Shown here piece after piece: positions 21,950 through 31,031 of a DNA stretch of 64,000 nucleotides. Made by a program: the position numbers and the translations under genes. The notes under the pieces were generated by a model. It was not told where the DNA came from. It saw only the letters and a program-made list of their open reading frames with translations, and made no database searches. This DNA comes from Clostridium_I sp963725425 (lineage in GTDB: Bacteria; Bacillota; Clostridia; Clostridiales; Clostridiaceae): assembly GCA_963725425.1 (NCBI GenBank), contig CAVRYJ010000043.1:124001-188000 (forward strand), read 5' to 3'. Numbering within the stretch: position 1 is the stretch's first letter; every line of letters begins with the position of its first letter.

Positions 21950-22402
21950 TTATGATGCAGATACTGTTGCAGGTGTATAAGTTGGTGCTCCATCACTCTT
22001 TAAATCGAATTCTAGTGGTGCGACTTTTTCACTGGAATCGCCCCCTGGGTTTGTTACATCAATTACACAATTAAAATTTAGTTTTGAACCATCTGGAAAA
22101 TCTATCTCTGCCATAGATGAACAATTAAGTCCAGCTTGCCAAGCCACTGATGCAACATAATTATTACCTGGGTCCCCTACATTTCTTTTACCTTTAAGTG
22201 TTATTGTAAAACCTTTTGAAGTCATTAGGTTTCTTTCCCACCCTTGAGTAGTCATTGGTATCCATGTTTCCGCTTTACCTGCCATTTTTATAGAGAAACT
22301 TTCCATATCGGCAATAGTTTCCATATCGGTGACTACACTTGCTAAACCTTTTGTACCAATTTTAAAGCCTATATTATATACTGGATAAACTCCTGTAAAC
22401 AT
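21950..22402 (-). CDS. Major tail (tube) protein
   Basis: The start is the ATG at 22402, with AGGGGAAGG upstream, giving 150 aa; an upstream in-frame extension would overlap the preceding gene and has no SD. The sequence MFTGVYPVYNIGFKIGTKGL, SIKMAGKAETWIPMTTQGWE and a C-terminal VAPLEFDLKSDGAPTYTPAT is typical of tail tube subunits of Gram-positive siphoviruses. It directly follows the three minor capsid genes and precedes the chaperones, the normal order. Confidence 0.82.
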   Translation of the reverse strand: MFTGVYPVYNIGFKIGTKGLASVVTDMETIADMESFSIKMAGKAETWIPMTTQGWERNLMTSKGFTITLKGKRNVGDPGNNYVASVAWQAGLNCSSMAEIDFPDGSKLNFNCVIDVTNPGGDSSEKVAPLEFDLKSDGAPTYTPATVSAS

Positions 22403-22475
22403 TATCGCATTACCTTCCCCTCTGTTTTTAATAAAAAATAAGACTTTCATTTGAATGTCTTTAAATTGAATTTGT

Positions 22476-22874
22476 TTATTTTGAATAATAAATATTTGTA
22501 TAAACTGCATACTCATATATACCATTTGTATCAGTATCTAGGTAAACTGATTGATTAAACCTCATATCAAACTGAATAACTCTTTGTCCTCCGATAATTG
22601 CATTGTTAGGATTGCCATATAAAGCGTCAAACACTTCCTGTGCCTTCTTTTCTGCACCAGGAGGATATTTACCCCAGTGGATTAAAAAAGCCACGCATTT
22701 GACTGCATAGCTTGTATTTGGGATTCCTCCAATGGCAATAAAAGGTTTAATTGGTGTTGCGTCATATGTTCCAATACAATTGTCTTTTGAACCGTCAATT
22801 TTACCTGTGAAATAACATCCTGTGGGGGCTTTTACTACTGTTTGTAACCATGTACTTATATCATTTAATGTCAC
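22476..22874 (-). CDS. Minor capsid protein (third of three), likely tail terminator/connector
   Basis: This is a 132-aa protein, MTLNDISTWLQTVVKAPTGC to YAVYTNIYYSK, with the FTGKIDGSKDNCIGTYD pattern of minor capsid 3-type proteins of A118-like phages. Its ATG overlaps the stop of the upstream gene by four bases (ATGA), indicating translational coupling. It probably forms the head-tail joining ring where the tube docks. Confidence 0.72.
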   Translation of the reverse strand: MTLNDISTWLQTVVKAPTGCYFTGKIDGSKDNCIGTYDATPIKPFIAIGGIPNTSYAVKCVAFLIHWGKYPPGAEKKAQEVFDALYGNPNNAIIGGQRVIQFDMRFNQSVYLDTDTNGIYEYAVYTNIYYSK

Positions 22875-23257
22875 TTAATTACCCCCTCTGAATATTTTTT
22901 AAAGGCTTCTTTGAAGCTTTCTATAGGCAAATTCATTTTTTCACCATCAATATAAGTCTGCATCCACATACTTTGAGCATTTGAATTATAAGTTTGATGT
23001 ATATGCCAATTATCGGGATTAAAGTATATCCTTCGTGCATATGGTGTATTAAATGTTACCTCTGTATGTCCACTATCTATGTCCGAATAATCTGTATCAC
23101 CTGTAAACTCAAGTTCACCAGTTCTATAAGGTACTGTTTTACTTGCATTAACATCATCAGCAATATCATAAGTAGTGTCCTCTTGTGCCTTTTTAGTGGC
23201 TTCAATAAGAGCTTTTATATTTGCCATATCCAATTGCACTTTTGCAGTTACATTCAT
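22871..23257 (-). CDS. Minor capsid protein (second of three)
   Basis: The start is the ATG at 23257 in an ATGA overlap with the upstream stop, giving 128 aa; a longer frame to 23311 would run through the upstream gene. Sequence features: KVQLDMANIKALIEATKKAQ, a Pro/Arg switch TVPYRTGELEFTG and PYARRIYFNPDNWH, as in the HK97 gp10/minor capsid 2 fold. It is one of three connector-type proteins between the gp6-like connector and the tail tube. Confidence 0.75.
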   Translation of the reverse strand: MNVTAKVQLDMANIKALIEATKKAQEDTTYDIADDVNASKTVPYRTGELEFTGDTDYSDIDSGHTEVTFNTPYARRIYFNPDNWHIHQTYNSNAQSMWMQTYIDGEKMNLPIESFKEAFKKYSEGVIK

Positions 23258-23577
23258 GTGGAAACACTTTCTTTTGACAGTGCAAGTATCTCCATATGTC
23301 TTACGTCCCATGGGATAGACTTAATCTCATATTGTTTACCTTTAGCTTTTATAGTCATACCAACATTAATGGTTGGTAACTCATGATCTATGAATATAAG
23401 TTTATTTATTTCAACATCTATTCCATATTTATATATCGCTTGTTGTCTTGAATAAGGCACTATAAGACAATTTGTTGCTATTATTAATGTTTCATCTGAT
23501 ACCCATACACCATTATCATCATAGTGACCAGTAGAACTATCAGAACTAAATATTTGACTTTGAGTGTCCTGTTTCAT
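23254..23577 (-). CDS. Minor capsid protein (first of three), head-closure-like
   Basis: This is a 107-aa protein. Key segments are WVSDETLIIATNCLIVPYSR, KLIFIDHELPTINVGMTIKA and KGKQYEIKSIPW, a small beta-barrel pattern as in head-closure proteins (minor capsid 1 type). It lies 13 bases after the connector gene and overlaps the next gene by ATGA. Role inferred from gene order. Confidence 0.7.
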   Translation of the reverse strand: MKQDTQSQIFSSDSSTGHYDDNGVWVSDETLIIATNCLIVPYSRQQAIYKYGIDVEINKLIFIDHELPTINVGMTIKAKGKQYEIKSIPWDVRHMEILALSKESVST

Positions 23578-23589
23578 AACATCACCTCA

Positions 23590-24069
23590 TTAATGATAAT
23601 CATAACCGTCATAATTCCCATTACCATAGTAATCATTTAATTCATAAGTATTAACGGTTGTAGCATATGGCACTGGTAATAAGGTTTTTACAGTTTCAGA
23701 AATTCCAAGCTCATATTCACTTTGCATTTGTCTGCCAACCGTAGATTTAGATATTCCTTCATCACCTTGACGGTTTAATATTTCAAGTACAAATTGAATA
23801 ACTGCATCAGGATATGTATCCTGTATTCCTGCCGATACAGTTGTTGTAGTTATACCATCATCCGTTGATGTTGTTACTGGTGTATCAGGGAATGTTTCTG
23901 TTACTGGTTGTATAATTTGCCGTCTATATTTATCAAGTTGAGCTACAGTGGGAACATTAAGATAAAGTTGAATTGCTGTTGTTGCTCTCCTAATATAGAT
24001 ATTTAGTAACCCGTCCTGTGAAGTATCTGTAATATTCTTTATAACCTTTATATCATCTAAGGCAGCCAT
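23590..24069 (-). CDS. Head-tail connector protein (gp6-like)
   Basis: This 159-aa protein has an alpha-helical N-terminus (ALDDIKVIKNITDTSQDGLL, RRATTAIQLYLNVPT) matching gp6/gp15-type adaptor proteins that attach under the portal ring. The middle section PDAVIQFVLEILNRQGDEGI is the conserved helix. The C-terminus is Tyr/Asn/Gly-rich (NDYYGNGNYDGYDYH). It follows the major capsid gene by 19 bases. Confidence 0.78.
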   Translation of the reverse strand: MAALDDIKVIKNITDTSQDGLLNIYIRRATTAIQLYLNVPTVAQLDKYRRQIIQPVTETFPDTPVTTSTDDGITTTTVSAGIQDTYPDAVIQFVLEILNRQGDEGISKSTVGRQMQSEYELGISETVKTLLPVPYATTVNTYELNDYYGNGNYDGYDYH

Positions 24070-24087
24070 TTTTAATCACCACCAAAA

Positions 24088-25323
24088 TTAAAGTGAATCT
24101 TTAATATTTGCAAAAACTTTAGCCATTTGATTATCACCTATCCAAATGTCGTGATATTTTCTATAGTCCATTTTCCAAGCATTAGCGCCTTGATTTGTTA
24201 ATGGGTCAAATACTCTCATTTTAGCTGTTTTAGAAATTGCTATAGGTGCGTCCTGTGCTGTTATAATCCAATTAATTGATTTTGCAGCAATTCCATTTCC
24301 TGCTCCACCGGTTAGTGGTATTGAAGAAGTAGTAACAGTTTGCACAGTTGTACCTACTACAGCAGCAGCGGTAATTAATGAGGCACCTGCTCCAGTAAAT
24401 GTTAATCCTGCAATTTGTGTTGCTGTTACAGCACTTGCACATAATGTTATTGTAAGATTACCATTTATATCTACAACACCAGCGGTTACTGCACTTGAAC
24501 CACTTCCCTGTACTATTGTTACAGTATATCCGTTTCCTGCTGAACCTACTGTAGAAGCTGTATAATTAACTCCACCTATTGTTACAGAAGCTGAAGCAAA
24601 CGGAGTAAATCCACCACCAGTTTGTCCAGGAGTTTTACCATCATTAAATACATATGCTGTTTTCATTCTGTTTGAAGGTACCCCAATTATAGGACAATTA
24701 TCAAGAGATCTTACTTTCAAAGAAAGCGTACCATCTGCACTTGCAAAATCTATAAGATCAAGTTGCTTTGCAAGTTCGCTGGAACCTTCAAGCATACTCT
24801 TAACAGGAACAGCCATAGAAATTATAAGGGGAATTTCCCCAGCTATATCCTGAACAATAGCAATATCTTCTCTTAACTTTGTAAATACGTCAGTTATAGA
24901 AGGTGTATATCCTCCCCTTACATTACCTTTTGCTATTGCTTGGGTTGCAATTGAGCTATATCTGTATGCATCAATTTCAGGAATAACTTTTACCCTCTGG
25001 AATTCACTCATAGTGCTTGTTGCTGTTGCTACAAAATTACTTTCATCAACATCTTGTGCATCAATAGAAAAACTTCTACCTCTATCTTGTGTAAACGTCT
25101 TTGGTTCAAATTCGAGATCTACAGAACCCCCAACATAACCATTATTTCTGTCATAATTTCCGAGTCCATCCATATTAATTTTAGGAATTTGTATTGTTTT
25201 ACCACCGTTGTATATAACGTTGCCTGCATTTCCTTCCATCCATCCTGTGGTTGCTGCCGCTACAACCTGTTTATCTAGTGCCGTTTGAAATATCTGTGCT
25301 AGTGCTATTGTATTTAATGCCAT
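24088..25323 (-). CDS. Major capsid protein with an inserted surface domain
   Basis: This 411-aa protein builds the icosahedral shell. The N-terminal region has GWMEGNAGNVIYNGGKTIQI and RSFSIDAQDVDESNFVATAT, and the C-terminal region KSINWIITAQDAPIAISKTA with a closing DYRKYHDIWIGDNQMAKVFA, all typical of HK97-fold capsids in Gram-positive phages. Between about residues 235 and 345 lies a Gly/Thr/Val/Ala-rich beta module (SVTIGGVNYTASTVGSAGNG, NLTITLCASAVTATQIAGLT) that interrupts the capsid sequence. It is probably an exposed decoration domain. The gene is preceded by the scaffold gene. Confidence 0.88.
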   Translation of the reverse strand: MALNTIALAQIFQTALDKQVVAAATTGWMEGNAGNVIYNGGKTIQIPKINMDGLGNYDRNNGYVGGSVDLEFEPKTFTQDRGRSFSIDAQDVDESNFVATATSTMSEFQRVKVIPEIDAYRYSSIATQAIAKGNVRGGYTPSITDVFTKLREDIAIVQDIAGEIPLIISMAVPVKSMLEGSSELAKQLDLIDFASADGTLSLKVRSLDNCPIIGVPSNRMKTAYVFNDGKTPGQTGGGFTPFASASVTIGGVNYTASTVGSAGNGYTVTIVQGSGSSAVTAGVVDINGNLTITLCASAVTATQIAGLTFTGAGASLITAAAVVGTTVQTVTTSSIPLTGGAGNGIAAKSINWIITAQDAPIAISKTAKMRVFDPLTNQGANAWKMDYRKYHDIWIGDNQMAKVFANIKDSL

Positions 25324-25343
25324 TTAAAATCACTCTCCATTTT

Positions 25344-25973
25344 CTAAAACTTTATTCCCATGGTTTTTTCCATGATTGTTTTTGCGTCATTTAATGCCTT
25401 TGTCTCTTCATCAGTAGGCTTGTCTTTCTCTTTAGGCGGCTTGTAAGAGCCATTTGTTTTGGCAAAATTTGTCTTTACATCTTCACCATACTGATTAAAA
25501 ATATTAGTAAGTGTTTCGAGGTTTTTAGTCGTGGTATCTTCATCATTTCCTACAATAAAATCAGCTAATTGAGAAGGCAGTTTCTTTTCAGTCAATGTCT
25601 TTAAAGCCTTATTAGTAAGGTCTTTTCTCAAACTATCAGCTTCAATTTTTGCAATTTTTGCCTGTAAATCTGCTAGAGCCTTATCCTTTGGATCTGCTTC
25701 TGGATATTTTTTCTTGTATTCTTCATCAATAAGAGAAGGAAGCTTATCCTTCTTAAAATTGTTAATAGCTGTTTCTATGCCTTTTGTTACTTGTGTATCT
25801 GTAAGGCTTTGAATGTGTTTCTTGCCATCTTCATTTTCCGTTAGAAACTTTTTAACTCCATCAAGTGTTATTGCCTGTGGTTCTGTAGGTGTTAAACACT
25901 TAATGTAATTAGTTAATGTGTCTCCACCTGCTGTTACTGCGGTGGATAATGCTGCTATTTCTTCACTGTTCAT
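25344..25973 (-). CDS. Capsid scaffolding protein (GP20 type)
   Basis: This 209-aa, highly charged, helical protein has a long coiled coil (LADLQAKIAKIEADSLRKDL, about residues 100-125). Its C-terminus is Lys/Glu-rich, ending DAKTIMEKTMGIKF, as in phage minor structural GP20 scaffolds that guide shell assembly. It sits directly before the major capsid gene. A double terminator lies upstream (26038-26114), so the head genes may be transcribed separately. Confidence 0.82.
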   Translation of the reverse strand: MNSEEIAALSTAVTAGGDTLTNYIKCLTPTEPQAITLDGVKKFLTENEDGKKHIQSLTDTQVTKGIETAINNFKKDKLPSLIDEEYKKKYPEADPKDKALADLQAKIAKIEADSLRKDLTNKALKTLTEKKLPSQLADFIVGNDEDTTTKNLETLTNIFNQYGEDVKTNFAKTNGSYKPPKEKDKPTDEETKALNDAKTIMEKTMGIKF

Positions 25974-26037
25974 TTAAATACACTCTCCTTATGTCCTTAT
26001 AGTTCAACGCCCTATAAGTCCAATTAATTTTTTATAT

Positions 26038-26064
26038 TAAAAAAAGCCTTAGTTTCCTAAGACT
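26038..26064 (-). terminator. Intrinsic terminator upstream of the scaffold gene
   Basis: On the minus strand AGTCTTAG/CTAAGGCT form an eight-pair stem around a GAAA loop (26045-26064), followed by seven T. It is a strong rho-independent terminator inside the late gene cluster. Confidence 0.8.
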
Positions 26065-26078
26065 CCAATTTTGAGAAT

Positions 26079-26114
26079 AAAAAAAACCCATACTTATCAT
26101 TTTAAGTACAAGGC
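26079..26114 (-). terminator. Second intrinsic terminator in tandem
   Basis: On the minus strand a CCTTGTACTT/AAGTATGGG stem with one bulge (26087-26114) is followed by eight T (26079-26086). It starts four bases after the stop of the 87-aa gene, so this gene ends with two terminators in series. Confidence 0.65.
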
Positions 26115-26117
26115 TTT

Positions 26118-26381
26118 CTAATTATAAAATAAATCTATAAGTTGTTCTAATATCTCACCATTTTTTGTAAGATTATAGCCTTTATCAAACCCATTTGTTT
26201 CCTGGTCATCTTCACATTTATCTCTTACAATATCAGCATCTTCCGGTCCGATATTGATAATAAAGAAATCATTTTTCTTTTCAACATCTTCTGATTTTAA
26301 TAATGTTTTATCATTTTCCAAAACATTATTAACCAAATAATCATACTGTTCTTTATTTAGTTTAATTTTCATTATTTTCAC
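26118..26381 (-). CDS. Small acidic protein of unknown function
   Basis: This is an 87-aa protein, MKIMKIKLNKEQYDYLVNNV, with an acidic middle (INIGPEDADIVRDKCEDDQE) and a helical C-terminus (LEQLIDLFYN). The first ATG has GAGGAG eight bases upstream and is preferred over the second in MKIMK. No family was recognised. It lies between the head morphogenesis and scaffold genes and ends at a double terminator. Confidence 0.65.
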   Translation of the reverse strand: MKIMKIKLNKEQYDYLVNNVLENDKTLLKSEDVEKKNDFFIINIGPEDADIVRDKCEDDQETNGFDKGYNLTKNGEILEQLIDLFYN

Positions 26382-26483
26382 TCCTCTTCTTCAATAGTGT
26401 TGCTGCTTTCTTAGTTGCCGTAGGATTTACAGACACTATATCGCCCTTATGAGGATTTAATACAAATGATGCTTTTTCACCAG

Positions 26484-27317
26484 TTAATCTTTATAGTTTT
26501 CATAACTCTTATCATTAATAATATCACTATTTCCATCATTTGTATTATTATTTTGTATATTTATCCACAAACACTGACAGTTAGGATGTGCTGGAATAGT
26601 GGGTGCTGTACTATCATCTACATCAAAAATCTGACCATCTAATTCCATACAATACTCACACGTATGTTCAAAAGTTGCGGACCACATGTGTTGAGTTATT
26701 CCTAGTTGCTTTGCAATGTCATTACTGCTTTGAGCCATTACTCTTGTATCCTCTGTATCTGCAAGTCTTTCACTATCGTAAGCACCAACATTAAAGACAT
26801 TTTGAATTTGTTCTGTGGCTTGATCTATTGTCATATCACCTTTTAAAATATTATTTGAAGCTTTTCTTAATAGGTTTACTGTTTTATCTTTATTCTTCCA
26901 AATACGTTCTGTGTAAAGTTCTCCTGCAATAGGCATATTAACAGCCAACATAATTTCTTCATCTGTTAACTGCTGTTTTTTAGCCTTGTCATCTGCTAGA
27001 ATTACATATAAATCGTTATAGACTTCTTTATATGTTTCTTTAAGTAAATCAGTAAGCTTACTTTCCTCATAATTTCCTAATTCCTTGTACATAGACTTTA
27101 ACTTATTCTCTATTTGTCTTATTGTACTTATCTTCTGTGCCGCATTAAGCTTTAATAAGCCATCAACTGCATAATTGATATATAATAAACCTACTAATGC
27201 AGTAAACTCATTCAAAGCTTGTTTCTGCTTACTATAAACGGGGTTCATCTGACTTTGTGAAGATAAAAAGGTATTATGATTAATTGTTTCCATCTGCTGA
27301 CGTTGTTGATTGTCCAT
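26484..27317 (-). CDS. Phage head morphogenesis protein (SPP1 gp7 / Mu F-like)
   Basis: This 277-aa protein belongs to the minor head proteins that bind the portal and act early in capsid assembly or DNA ejection. The helical N-terminal region is followed by the diagnostic C-terminal domain ATFEHTCEYCMELDGQIFDV then PTIPAHPNCQCLW, with conserved Cys and His residues (CxxC, H-x-x-C-x-C). It starts four bases after the portal stop codon, with GGGGTGTG upstream. Confidence 0.88.
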   Translation of the reverse strand: MDNQQRQQMETINHNTFLSSQSQMNPVYSKQKQALNEFTALVGLLYINYAVDGLLKLNAAQKISTIRQIENKLKSMYKELGNYEESKLTDLLKETYKEVYNDLYVILADDKAKKQQLTDEEIMLAVNMPIAGELYTERIWKNKDKTVNLLRKASNNILKGDMTIDQATEQIQNVFNVGAYDSERLADTEDTRVMAQSSNDIAKQLGITQHMWSATFEHTCEYCMELDGQIFDVDDSTAPTIPAHPNCQCLWINIQNNNTNDGNSDIINDKSYENYKD

Positions 27318-27320
27318 CTG

Positions 27321-28706
27321 TCACACCCCATCCCTGGGAATATTATTTAATATCTTCCCACCTTGCACAATAGGATTCTCTAGCATTTCTACATTAGCCT
27401 TTTTAACTTCCTCTGCTGGATTTTCAACAAAGCTTAATTGTGCAATCTCTGTTTCTGTACTTACCTTATTTCCTAATTGGGCAATTATTTGCGCTGTCAT
27501 TAAATCGTCCATAGGAATATTAGGTGTAAACTTACTTTTTATGTCCTTATAATCATAAGTGGTATTTTTCTTGTAATTTACATATAAAAAAAGCATTTGC
27601 AATCGTGTTTTAATACAATTTGCAAGTGCCTTTTGATTTAATTTACATTTTTCTTCAAGTCCTATTAATCTAGTTCTTAATGCTAAACTTGATGTATTGC
27701 TCTGCATTTTTTCGTTTGTGTTAATATGGAATGTGAGCTTATACATTAAGTCTTCTTGTTTATCCAAGGTATTCTGTATGAAACTATCATTAATATTTTT
27801 AACAAGCCATGAAGCATTAATATTTTTATTATCTCCCTTAGTTTCAAGAATACCTTTCTTTTTCATATCCGTGTAATCATCGGGATTTATTGCTATATTA
27901 TTAAGCCATAAATAAGCATTACGCATTTCTGTTATCTCTTGCGATATATTTGTTAGATTAATCTCAAAGCTGTCCTGTAAACTCTTAATATCGTTATAAA
28001 CTGTGTCCAGCCAATCCTCGTCAGATAATAAAGCTATTCCAACTGGTACTTTTCCAAATATATTTGTTTGCCTAGAATTGTTAGGTAATTCCTCAAATAC
28101 TTCGTTGCAATGAATTATTTCATTATCCGTGTAAATATCAACAAATTTAGTTGCAAAGTTAAATTCATCTTGGTATACATGAATAAATAATATAACCTTT
28201 CCAGTATTATCGCAATAAGCATAACCATGTCTTGGAGAAACAACCATACCACAAAATTCAGCTTCATCATCAATATAATAGAGCTCAAAAGCATTAGAAT
28301 ATAAAAGCATATTCTTTGCTAATTTACTATCCTGTGTTTCATCCCAATGTGCTAGGTTTTGTCTTATTACTTCTGAAATATTTGAGTCTCCTGAATGTGA
28401 TAAATAAGATATTGCATTACCAACTGAATAACTAATCTCTTCTTTAATAAATTTTTTCATATAATTTACGCCAACTTTATGCTTTGTTCTGTCATTAATA
28501 GTATTAAATCCACTTTTAATATCTGTTTTATCACTGGTTTGGTTTGAAATAAACATTCTTCCACTTGGTTCAGTACAACCACAATAGTAAGAATACATTT
28601 TATTGTAAATAAGCAGGTTAGCACTATACTGTGAATAACAAGCATTAAGTAACTCTCTGTTTTGGTTTATGTCAAAATTCCCAGCTTTGTCTAAAACAAT
28701 ATTCAT
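27321..28706 (-). CDS. Portal protein (SPP1 gp6 type)
   Basis: This 461-aa protein forms the dodecameric ring at the capsid vertex through which DNA is packaged. Key segments are GVNYMKKFIKEEISYSVGNA and AFELYYIDDEAEFCGMVVSP, plus KVPVGIALLSDEDWLDTVYN, which precedes the stem. The C-terminal crown helices follow (SLALRTRLIGLEEKCKLNQK). The length and motifs match SPP1-like portals. It is 17 bases after the terminase gene; AGAAGGTGA marks the start. Confidence 0.93.
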   Translation of the reverse strand: MNIVLDKAGNFDINQNRELLNACYSQYSANLLIYNKMYSYYCGCTEPSGRMFISNQTSDKTDIKSGFNTINDRTKHKVGVNYMKKFIKEEISYSVGNAISYLSHSGDSNISEVIRQNLAHWDETQDSKLAKNMLLYSNAFELYYIDDEAEFCGMVVSPRHGYAYCDNTGKVILFIHVYQDEFNFATKFVDIYTDNEIIHCNEVFEELPNNSRQTNIFGKVPVGIALLSDEDWLDTVYNDIKSLQDSFEINLTNISQEITEMRNAYLWLNNIAINPDDYTDMKKKGILETKGDNKNINASWLVKNINDSFIQNTLDKQEDLMYKLTFHINTNEKMQSNTSSLALRTRLIGLEEKCKLNQKALANCIKTRLQMLFLYVNYKKNTTYDYKDIKSKFTPNIPMDDLMTAQIIAQLGNKVSTETEIAQLSFVENPAEEVKKANVEMLENPIVQGGKILNNIPRDGV

Positions 28707-28723
28707 CTAGTCACCTTCTCCCT

Positions 28724-30474
28724 CTAAAACAGTAAACTTCTATCATGGAATTTTGCTGTGCATACTGTGTGAATATTTTCAATTCTATTTGCAAACTCTG
28801 AGGTTATATCAGCAGCATCATCATGTACACTAAATTTTTGACCTGCAAAATCCAGTATTTGATTAGTAAAATCAGTATCTTCGTCTGCAAATATAATCTG
28901 CCCTTTGTTCATAAATGGAATGATAGTAGAAATCTTATCATCTTTGTTTTTCCTCTGTGCTTCATTAATTATTGTAATATTTTTATTCATGAGAATAAGA
29001 TCTTTATTAATCTTAATTTCTAATTGATTTGCATCAGCTCCATTGAATGTGTTCTTTTCAATATAGATATGAGTTATGTCTGGGTAATCTCTTAAAAGCT
29101 TAATCGCATGATCTAAATACTTGTCAAAGTCAGTTCTAGCGTTTATTTTAGCAAGTTCAGCTTTACGGGCATACTTTAAATTATTATCTGCCTCGGAACC
29201 AACTAAAAAAGCTGTATAATCTGATTTACCATTGCTAGTTGAAGCAGGATCCATACAAAGCATAGTTTTTATAAAATTATGAGTTTCTATAGTAGCTCTT
29301 TTTTCAGTATTAACGATTTTAAACCACTTTTCTCCAATAGAGTTTACATCGCCTTGCACCTCTTGCTTGAAGGAACTTGGATTTTCATAATAACTCATTG
29401 CCATATCTAAGCAATCCCAAAATTCTGGCCACAGTGTAGAAAATTGCATTTCTTTTTCATTCTGCCAGTAGAACTCTTTAGCATCTTCTAAGTGAGTTGA
29501 ATTTTTAAAGTTGAATAAGATAGTCTTAAATTCAAGCCATAACCCAGTGTTAAAATAATAATCAAGCCCGTTAACTGTTTCACCTTTTTCATTTTCAAAA
29601 TCATCAATTAGTACACCTTTATCATTTTTAAATTTCCAAGTTGGCTGCCAACTCAATCTACTGTAGAAACATTCTTTATGTTGTAAGGTACCAACAGCTA
29701 TAAATGTAGTGCCTTTCTTAATAACTTTACCTCTTCGCATAACTGCCTTTTGACTTGCATACTTTACATCATCAGAATACCTTTTCCATTTCTTTTGTCT
29801 AGCTTCATCAGTTCTTACATCATCCTCACTTTGATAATCATCTAATATGATTAAATCGGGCCTGCAATTATCATATTTTCTTCCTCTCATTGGAGAACTA
29901 GAAGATATTGCTTCAATAAAAGTTTTATTTGTAAATTCAAGTTGAGTACTATTACAAATATATCTTTTGTCTCTATCGTCCAGGAGCTTCCCGAAAGCTT
30001 TCTCTATATATTTATTTTCTAAGAAAGTATTTTTAATATCCTTTGTAAATTTCTCAGCAGTGGATCCTATATCAGAACAAATCAAAGTATATTTTTTAAT
30101 ACAATAAGCATGTGCCCATATAGTCGTAGCGAAAGTTCCAAATACACTTTTACCTGTTCCTCTTGGAAGTATCCAGCCTCTTTGTTCTACACCATCACCA
30201 ATGATGGCGTCCTGTATATCTCTCCACATTTTTCTGTGTACTTCAGCAATAGGTGCAGCAGTATTGCTTTCTTTAGGTAAAAATGTATCTTGTAAAAAAT
30301 ACATACAAAAAACTCTAGTGATAATTTACCAAGTTGCCATGCAAGTCCATGATAACCAAATAAATTACTAGAGTTTTTTAAGATTATACCATCACTTGCC
30401 TTTTCATCAAAGCCAGCTTTCAGTAAATATTTATATAGTACAAATCGATTTTGTTTTTCCTCGGTGTCAAACAT
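28724..30474 (-). pseudogene. terL: Terminase large subunit, frameshifted near the N-terminus
   Basis: This is the ATPase-nuclease that translocates and cuts phage DNA. The main frame starts at 30304 (MYFLQDTFLPKE). The missing N-terminus is in another frame from ATG 30474 (MFDTEEKQNRFVLYKYLLKA). Adding one base to the A6 tract at 30307-30312 joins them (GKLSLEFF-C-MYFLQD) into 583 aa. Walker A is LPRGTGKSVFG, Walker B LIILDDYQ. Nuclease acidic residues are in LCMDPAS, IYIEKNTFNG and SVHDDAADI. A -1 ribosomal or transcriptional slip on the seven-base G-T6 stretch could also restore the product. TerS is not adjacent: it lies 2.8 kb upstream, beyond an accessory module. Confidence 0.85.
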
Positions 30475-30504
30475 TTACTGAAGCCTCCTTTGAATTTTGG
30501 GTAT

Positions 30505-30530
30505 TAAAAAAGAACCCTTTTAAGAGTTCT
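30505..30530 (-). terminator. Intrinsic terminator between accessory module and terL
   Basis: On the minus strand AGAACTCTT and AAGGGTTCT pair over nine positions (one G-T) around a two-base loop (30511-30530), followed by six T. It closes the 30555-32009 two-gene unit. Confidence 0.78.
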
Positions 30531-30554
30531 CTATGTTATAGTTATACGGTATAT

Positions 30555-31016
30555 TTAATTATTTCTAATCTTTTTTATGATCTTAAATAATCTAAAAACA
30601 GATTTAATGAAAAATGCAATTCCCACAAAGAGACCTAATTCTTCTAAACATAATAATTGATACTTATATACTGAGAAAACACGCATTATAATAAGTGTAG
30701 ATGATACTATGGATAATATATGTGCTGTAATACAAATATACATTCCATTAAAGTAATCATCAAGATATCCTCCACTATCCAACCTGCTTATCCTTGGTCT
30801 ATCAATAGCACTTGAAATTATTCCTAGTTCAGTAAAGACAAATCCAGCTAATATAGAATTAATTGTAAGAATATTGAAATGTTCACTATCATTAAATGAA
30901 TATTGAATATTAATACATTTATATCTATATCCGAAAATTAAGATTAGAACTAAAATTATAGTAGTAATTATATTCAATCTATTTCTCTTGAAATATTTTT
31001 TTTTAGAAGAATTCAT
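30555..31016 (-). CDS. Four-helix membrane protein of unknown function (accessory module, gene 2)
   Basis: The ATG at 31016 is chosen because AGGAGG lies eight bases upstream (153 aa). After a basic start (NSSKKKYFKRNRL) four hydrophobic segments are predicted by eye at about 17-34, 50-70, 92-112 and 122-142. The second contains TINSILAGFVFTELGIISSA, a pattern seen in small bacterial 4-TM proteins. The C-terminus is basic (RLFKIIKKIRNN). No family was recognised. It lies six bases after the gene at 31032, so the two form one operon with its own promoter and terminator. A membrane effector or sensor role is only an inference. Confidence 0.7.
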   Translation of the reverse strand: MNSSKKKYFKRNRLNIITTIILVLILIFGYRYKCINIQYSFNDSEHFNILTINSILAGFVFTELGIISSAIDRPRISRLDSGGYLDDYFNGMYICITAHILSIVSSTLIIMRVFSVYKYQLLCLEELGLFVGIAFFIKSVFRLFKIIKKIRNN

Positions 31017-31031
31017 AAGGAACACCTCCTA

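Noticed and set aside
26384..26480. Open frame of ~46 codons between the head morphogenesis gene and the 87-aa gene
   Set aside because: It has no ATG; the only possible GTG start leaves about 27 residues without an SD.
28724..30474. Programmed -1 frameshift in terL
   Set aside because: The run is G-T6 rather than a seven-T slippery site, terL is not known to need frameshifting, and several nearby genes show the same missing-base pattern; an indel is simpler. Kept only as an alternative.
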